Part shown: one piece after another, positions 13,181-15,212 of the stretch
Numbering within the stretch: the stretch's first letter is position 1
Layout: each line of letters starts with the position of its first letter
Origin: an uncultured Eubacteriales bacterium
GTDB taxonomy: Bacteria > Bacillota > Clostridia > Oscillospirales > Oscillospiraceae
Length of the DNA: 15,212 bases
Assembly: GCA_900547315.1 (NCBI GenBank)
Contig: URGI01000049.1
Coordinates: forward strand, 1 to 15,212
Direction: 5' to 3'
Position numbers and translations under genes: made by a program
The notes under the pieces: model-generated
What the model saw: the letters and a program-made list of their open reading frames with translations, nothing else
Told to the model about the DNA's origin: nothing
Database searches by the model: none

Positions 13181-15172
13181 TCAGAGAAGTCCGCCGATCT
13201 GTATAAAGAGCGGAGCGAAAACAAGCGAGACAACGGTCATCAGCTTGATGAGGATGTTGATGGACGGGCCGGAGGTATCCTTGAACGGGTCGCCCACGGT
13301 GTCGCCGACGACGGCGGCCTTATGCGCATCGGAGCCCTTGCCGCCATTGTGTCCGCCTTCGATGTACTTCTTGGCGTTGTCCCAAGCGCCGCCGGCGTTG
13401 GACATGTAGATAGCCAGCAGAACGCCGGTGACCAGAGAGCCTGCGAGCAGGCCGCCGAGAGCGGCGGGGCCGAGCAGGATGCCGACCAGGAGAGGTACGA
13501 CAACGGCCATGACGCCGGGGACGATCATCTCGTGCAGCGCGGCGCGGGTAGAGATGGAGACACAGGAGCTGTAATCGGGCTTTGCCTCACCCTTGAGGAT
13601 GCCGGGGATTTCGCGGAACTGGCGGCGAACCTCTTCGATCATCTTATACGCGGCCTTGGAAACGGAATCCATGGTCAGCGCAGAGAACGCGAACGGGAGC
13701 ATACCGCCTATGAGCAGGCCGATAACGACATTGGGGTCGAGCAGGTCAATAGCGTCGAGCTTGACCTCGGTGGCGTAGGAGACAAAGAGCGCGAGCGCGG
13801 TGAGCGCTGCGGAGCCGATGGCGAAGCCCTTGCCCATTGCGGCGGTGGTGTTGCCGACGGCGTCGAGCTTGTCGGTTATCTCACGGACATGAGGATCAAG
13901 GCCGCTCATCTCGGCGATGCCGCCGGAGTTGTCTGCGATGGGGCCGTAAGCATCGACCGCGACAGTGATGCCGGTGGTGGCGAGCATACCTACGGCGGCG
14001 AGCGCGATGCCGTAGAGGTCGCCGGTGACGGCGTAGGAGACGTAGATACCGACAGATATCAGGACAATGGGGACCCAGGTGCTCATCATGCCGACGGCGA
14101 CGCCGGAGATGATGGTGGTGGCGGAGCCGGTCTCGGACTGGGCAGCGATGCGTTTGACGGATTTATAATCGTCGGAGGTGTAGACCTCGGTGACGAAGCC
14201 GATGACGAGGCCGACGATGAGGCCGGCAATTATCGCAAGAGCGTAGTATATCTTGTCGAAGAAGCTGTAGCTGAGTACGACGGACAGCACCGCGACGATA
14301 ACGGCGGAAACGTAGGAGCCCATCTTGAGAGCCTTGTGGGGGTTGGAGTCATCCTTGCCGCGGACAAAGAAGGTGGCGATAACGGAACCGAGAATGCCGA
14401 CAGCCGCGATTATCAGCGGAAAGATCGCACCGGCTCCGGTGAACAGTCCCTGAACGGAGACGCCCAGCGTGAGCGCGGAGACGAGCGCGCCGACATAGGA
14501 CTCGAAGAGGTCAGCGCCCATACCGGCGACGTCACCAACGTTGTCACCGACGTTATCGGCGATGACGGCGGGGTTGCGGGGGTCGTCCTCGGGGATACCG
14601 GCTTCGACCTTGCCGACGAGGTCGGCGCCGACGTCGGCAGCCTTGGTGTATATGCCGCCGCCGACACGGGCGAACAGCGCGATGGACGATGCGCCGAGGG
14701 AGAAGCCGAAGAGGATGTTGTAGTTGCCGGTGATTATGTAGATAAGGCTGCATCCGAGCAGGCCGAGACCGACAACGCACATGCCCATGACGGAGCCGCC
14801 GGAGAACGCGACGCTGAGCGCCTTGTTCATGCCGCTGGTGAGAGCGGCGTTGGCGGTGCGGACGTTCGCCTTGGTGGCGACGCGCATTCCGAAAAAGCCC
14901 GCAAGTATCGAGAAGCATGCTCCGATGACGAAGCAGACGGCGGTGCCGAAGTCTATGAATATAGTGATCAGCACAAACAAAACTACGATAAATATCGCAA
15001 GTATTTTATATTCGGCGCGAAGGAAGGCACTTGCGCCTTCGGCAATAGCGGCTGCGATCTCCTGCATCCGGCTGTTTCCCGCATCGCACTTGCTGACATA
15101 GCGCGCCTTATAAAGTGCGAAGAGAAGTGCAACCGCCGCGAAGAGCGGAGTCAACCATATCATCTTGTCCAT
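13181..15172 (-). CDS. hppA: K+-dependent membrane-bound pyrophosphatase, probably Na+- (or Na+/H+-) transporting
   Basis: A 663-residue integral membrane enzyme (about 16 helices, the normal bacterial length) that couples pyrophosphate hydrolysis to cation export. The pyrophosphate/Mg site motifs are all present: GGGIYTKAADVGADLVGK (171-188), EDDPRNPAVIADNVGDNVGD (195-214), DAYGPIADNSGGIAEM (407-422) and, near the C-terminus, GDTVGDPFKDTSGPS. GNTTAA (440-445) has Ala where K+-independent enzymes have Lys, marking the K+-dependent class. DLFESY (221-226) places the semi-conserved glutamate at Glu224, as in Na+-pumping members such as the Thermotoga enzyme. Plant H+ pumps carry it one helical turn away. 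The start ATG at 15172 follows AGGAGAG (15181-15187). The gene is monocistronic as far as visible, with its own terminator. Family is certain; ion choice is inferred. Confidence 0.95.
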   Translation of the reverse strand: MDKMIWLTPLFAAVALLFALYKARYVSKCDAGNSRMQEIAAAIAEGASAFLRAEYKILAIFIVVLFVLITIFIDFGTAVCFVIGACFSILAGFFGMRVATKANVRTANAALTSGMNKALSVAFSGGSVMGMCVVGLGLLGCSLIYIITGNYNILFGFSLGASSIALFARVGGGIYTKAADVGADLVGKVEAGIPEDDPRNPAVIADNVGDNVGDVAGMGADLFESYVGALVSALTLGVSVQGLFTGAGAIFPLIIAAVGILGSVIATFFVRGKDDSNPHKALKMGSYVSAVIVAVLSVVLSYSFFDKIYYALAIIAGLIVGLVIGFVTEVYTSDDYKSVKRIAAQSETGSATTIISGVAVGMMSTWVPIVLISVGIYVSYAVTGDLYGIALAAVGMLATTGITVAVDAYGPIADNSGGIAEMSGLDPHVREITDKLDAVGNTTAAMGKGFAIGSAALTALALFVSYATEVKLDAIDLLDPNVVIGLLIGGMLPFAFSALTMDSVSKAAYKMIEEVRRQFREIPGILKGEAKPDYSSCVSISTRAALHEMIVPGVMAVVVPLLVGILLGPAALGGLLAGSLVTGVLLAIYMSNAGGAWDNAKKYIEGGHNGGKGSDAHKAAVVGDTVGDPFKDTSGPSINILIKLMTVVSLVFAPLFIQIGGLL

Positions 15173-15212
15173 TTTGAGTTCTCTCCTGTGTAATGAAATG
15201 TGTACCGGATAT

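Noticed and set aside
13322..15193. A 623-codon open frame on the plus strand opposite hppA
   Set aside because: Its Gly/Asp/Glu/Val-rich, repetitive translation is the mirror of the hydrophobic pyrophosphatase helices. It has no plausible start signal or domain.

Overview
The window reads as chromosomal DNA of an anaerobic, fairly GC-rich, low-redox Clostridia-like bacterium, possibly a gut Oscillospirales relative. This placement is inference. It rests on the gene content (phosphoketolase, 2-hydroxyacyl-CoA dehydratase components, a K+-dependent Na+-type membrane pyrophosphatase, an ArsR/AraC/ZntA metal cassette), strong GGAGG-type ribosome sites and classical TTGACA/TATAAT promoters. No phage, insertion sequence, CRISPR array, tRNA or rRNA was seen.

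Layout. (1) Positions 1-79 hold a fragment of a dapD-like tetrahydrodipicolinate N-succinyltransferase. It runs out of frame into a 5'-truncated phosphoketolase gene (about 78-2369), which ends at a perfect bidirectional terminator. (2) Positions 2411-5985 form a zinc/cadmium/lead-type export cassette: araC and arsR on the minus strand, facing a small CxxC metallochaperone and a ZntA-type P1B ATPase on the plus strand. The divergent promoters overlap, and one 24-bp palindrome sits across them. A second copy with the same half-site spacing lies just before the ATPase gene. (3) Positions 6031-9796 form a GntR/FCD regulator divergent from a three-gene operon: two 2-hydroxyacyl-CoA dehydratase/benzoyl-CoA reductase-family subunits and an unannotated 51-residue membrane protein. 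Each divergent promoter has a near-consensus -35/-10 with a 17-bp spacer, followed by an identical 18-bp operator copy. (4) Positions 9900-13005 carry single genes of mixed orientation: an isochorismatase-like hydrolase, a 116-residue unknown, a membrane-anchored DUF6070-like protein and a CapA-like surface phosphoesterase. (5) Positions 13181-15172 encode the membrane-bound pyrophosphatase HppA, with sequence marks of the K+-dependent, Na+-transporting type.

How the parts work together. The metal cassette is a self-contained sensor-chaperone-exporter unit. The dehydratase operon has its own dedicated regulator, and the acid-responsive GntR/FCD class suggests induction by an organic acid or its CoA ester. 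No ATP-dependent activator (HgdC/FldI type) is encoded in the window, so it would have to come from elsewhere. This operon with its small membrane protein is the best candidate here for an uncharacterised system. The abrupt dapD/xfp joint should be treated first as a possible assembly chimera.
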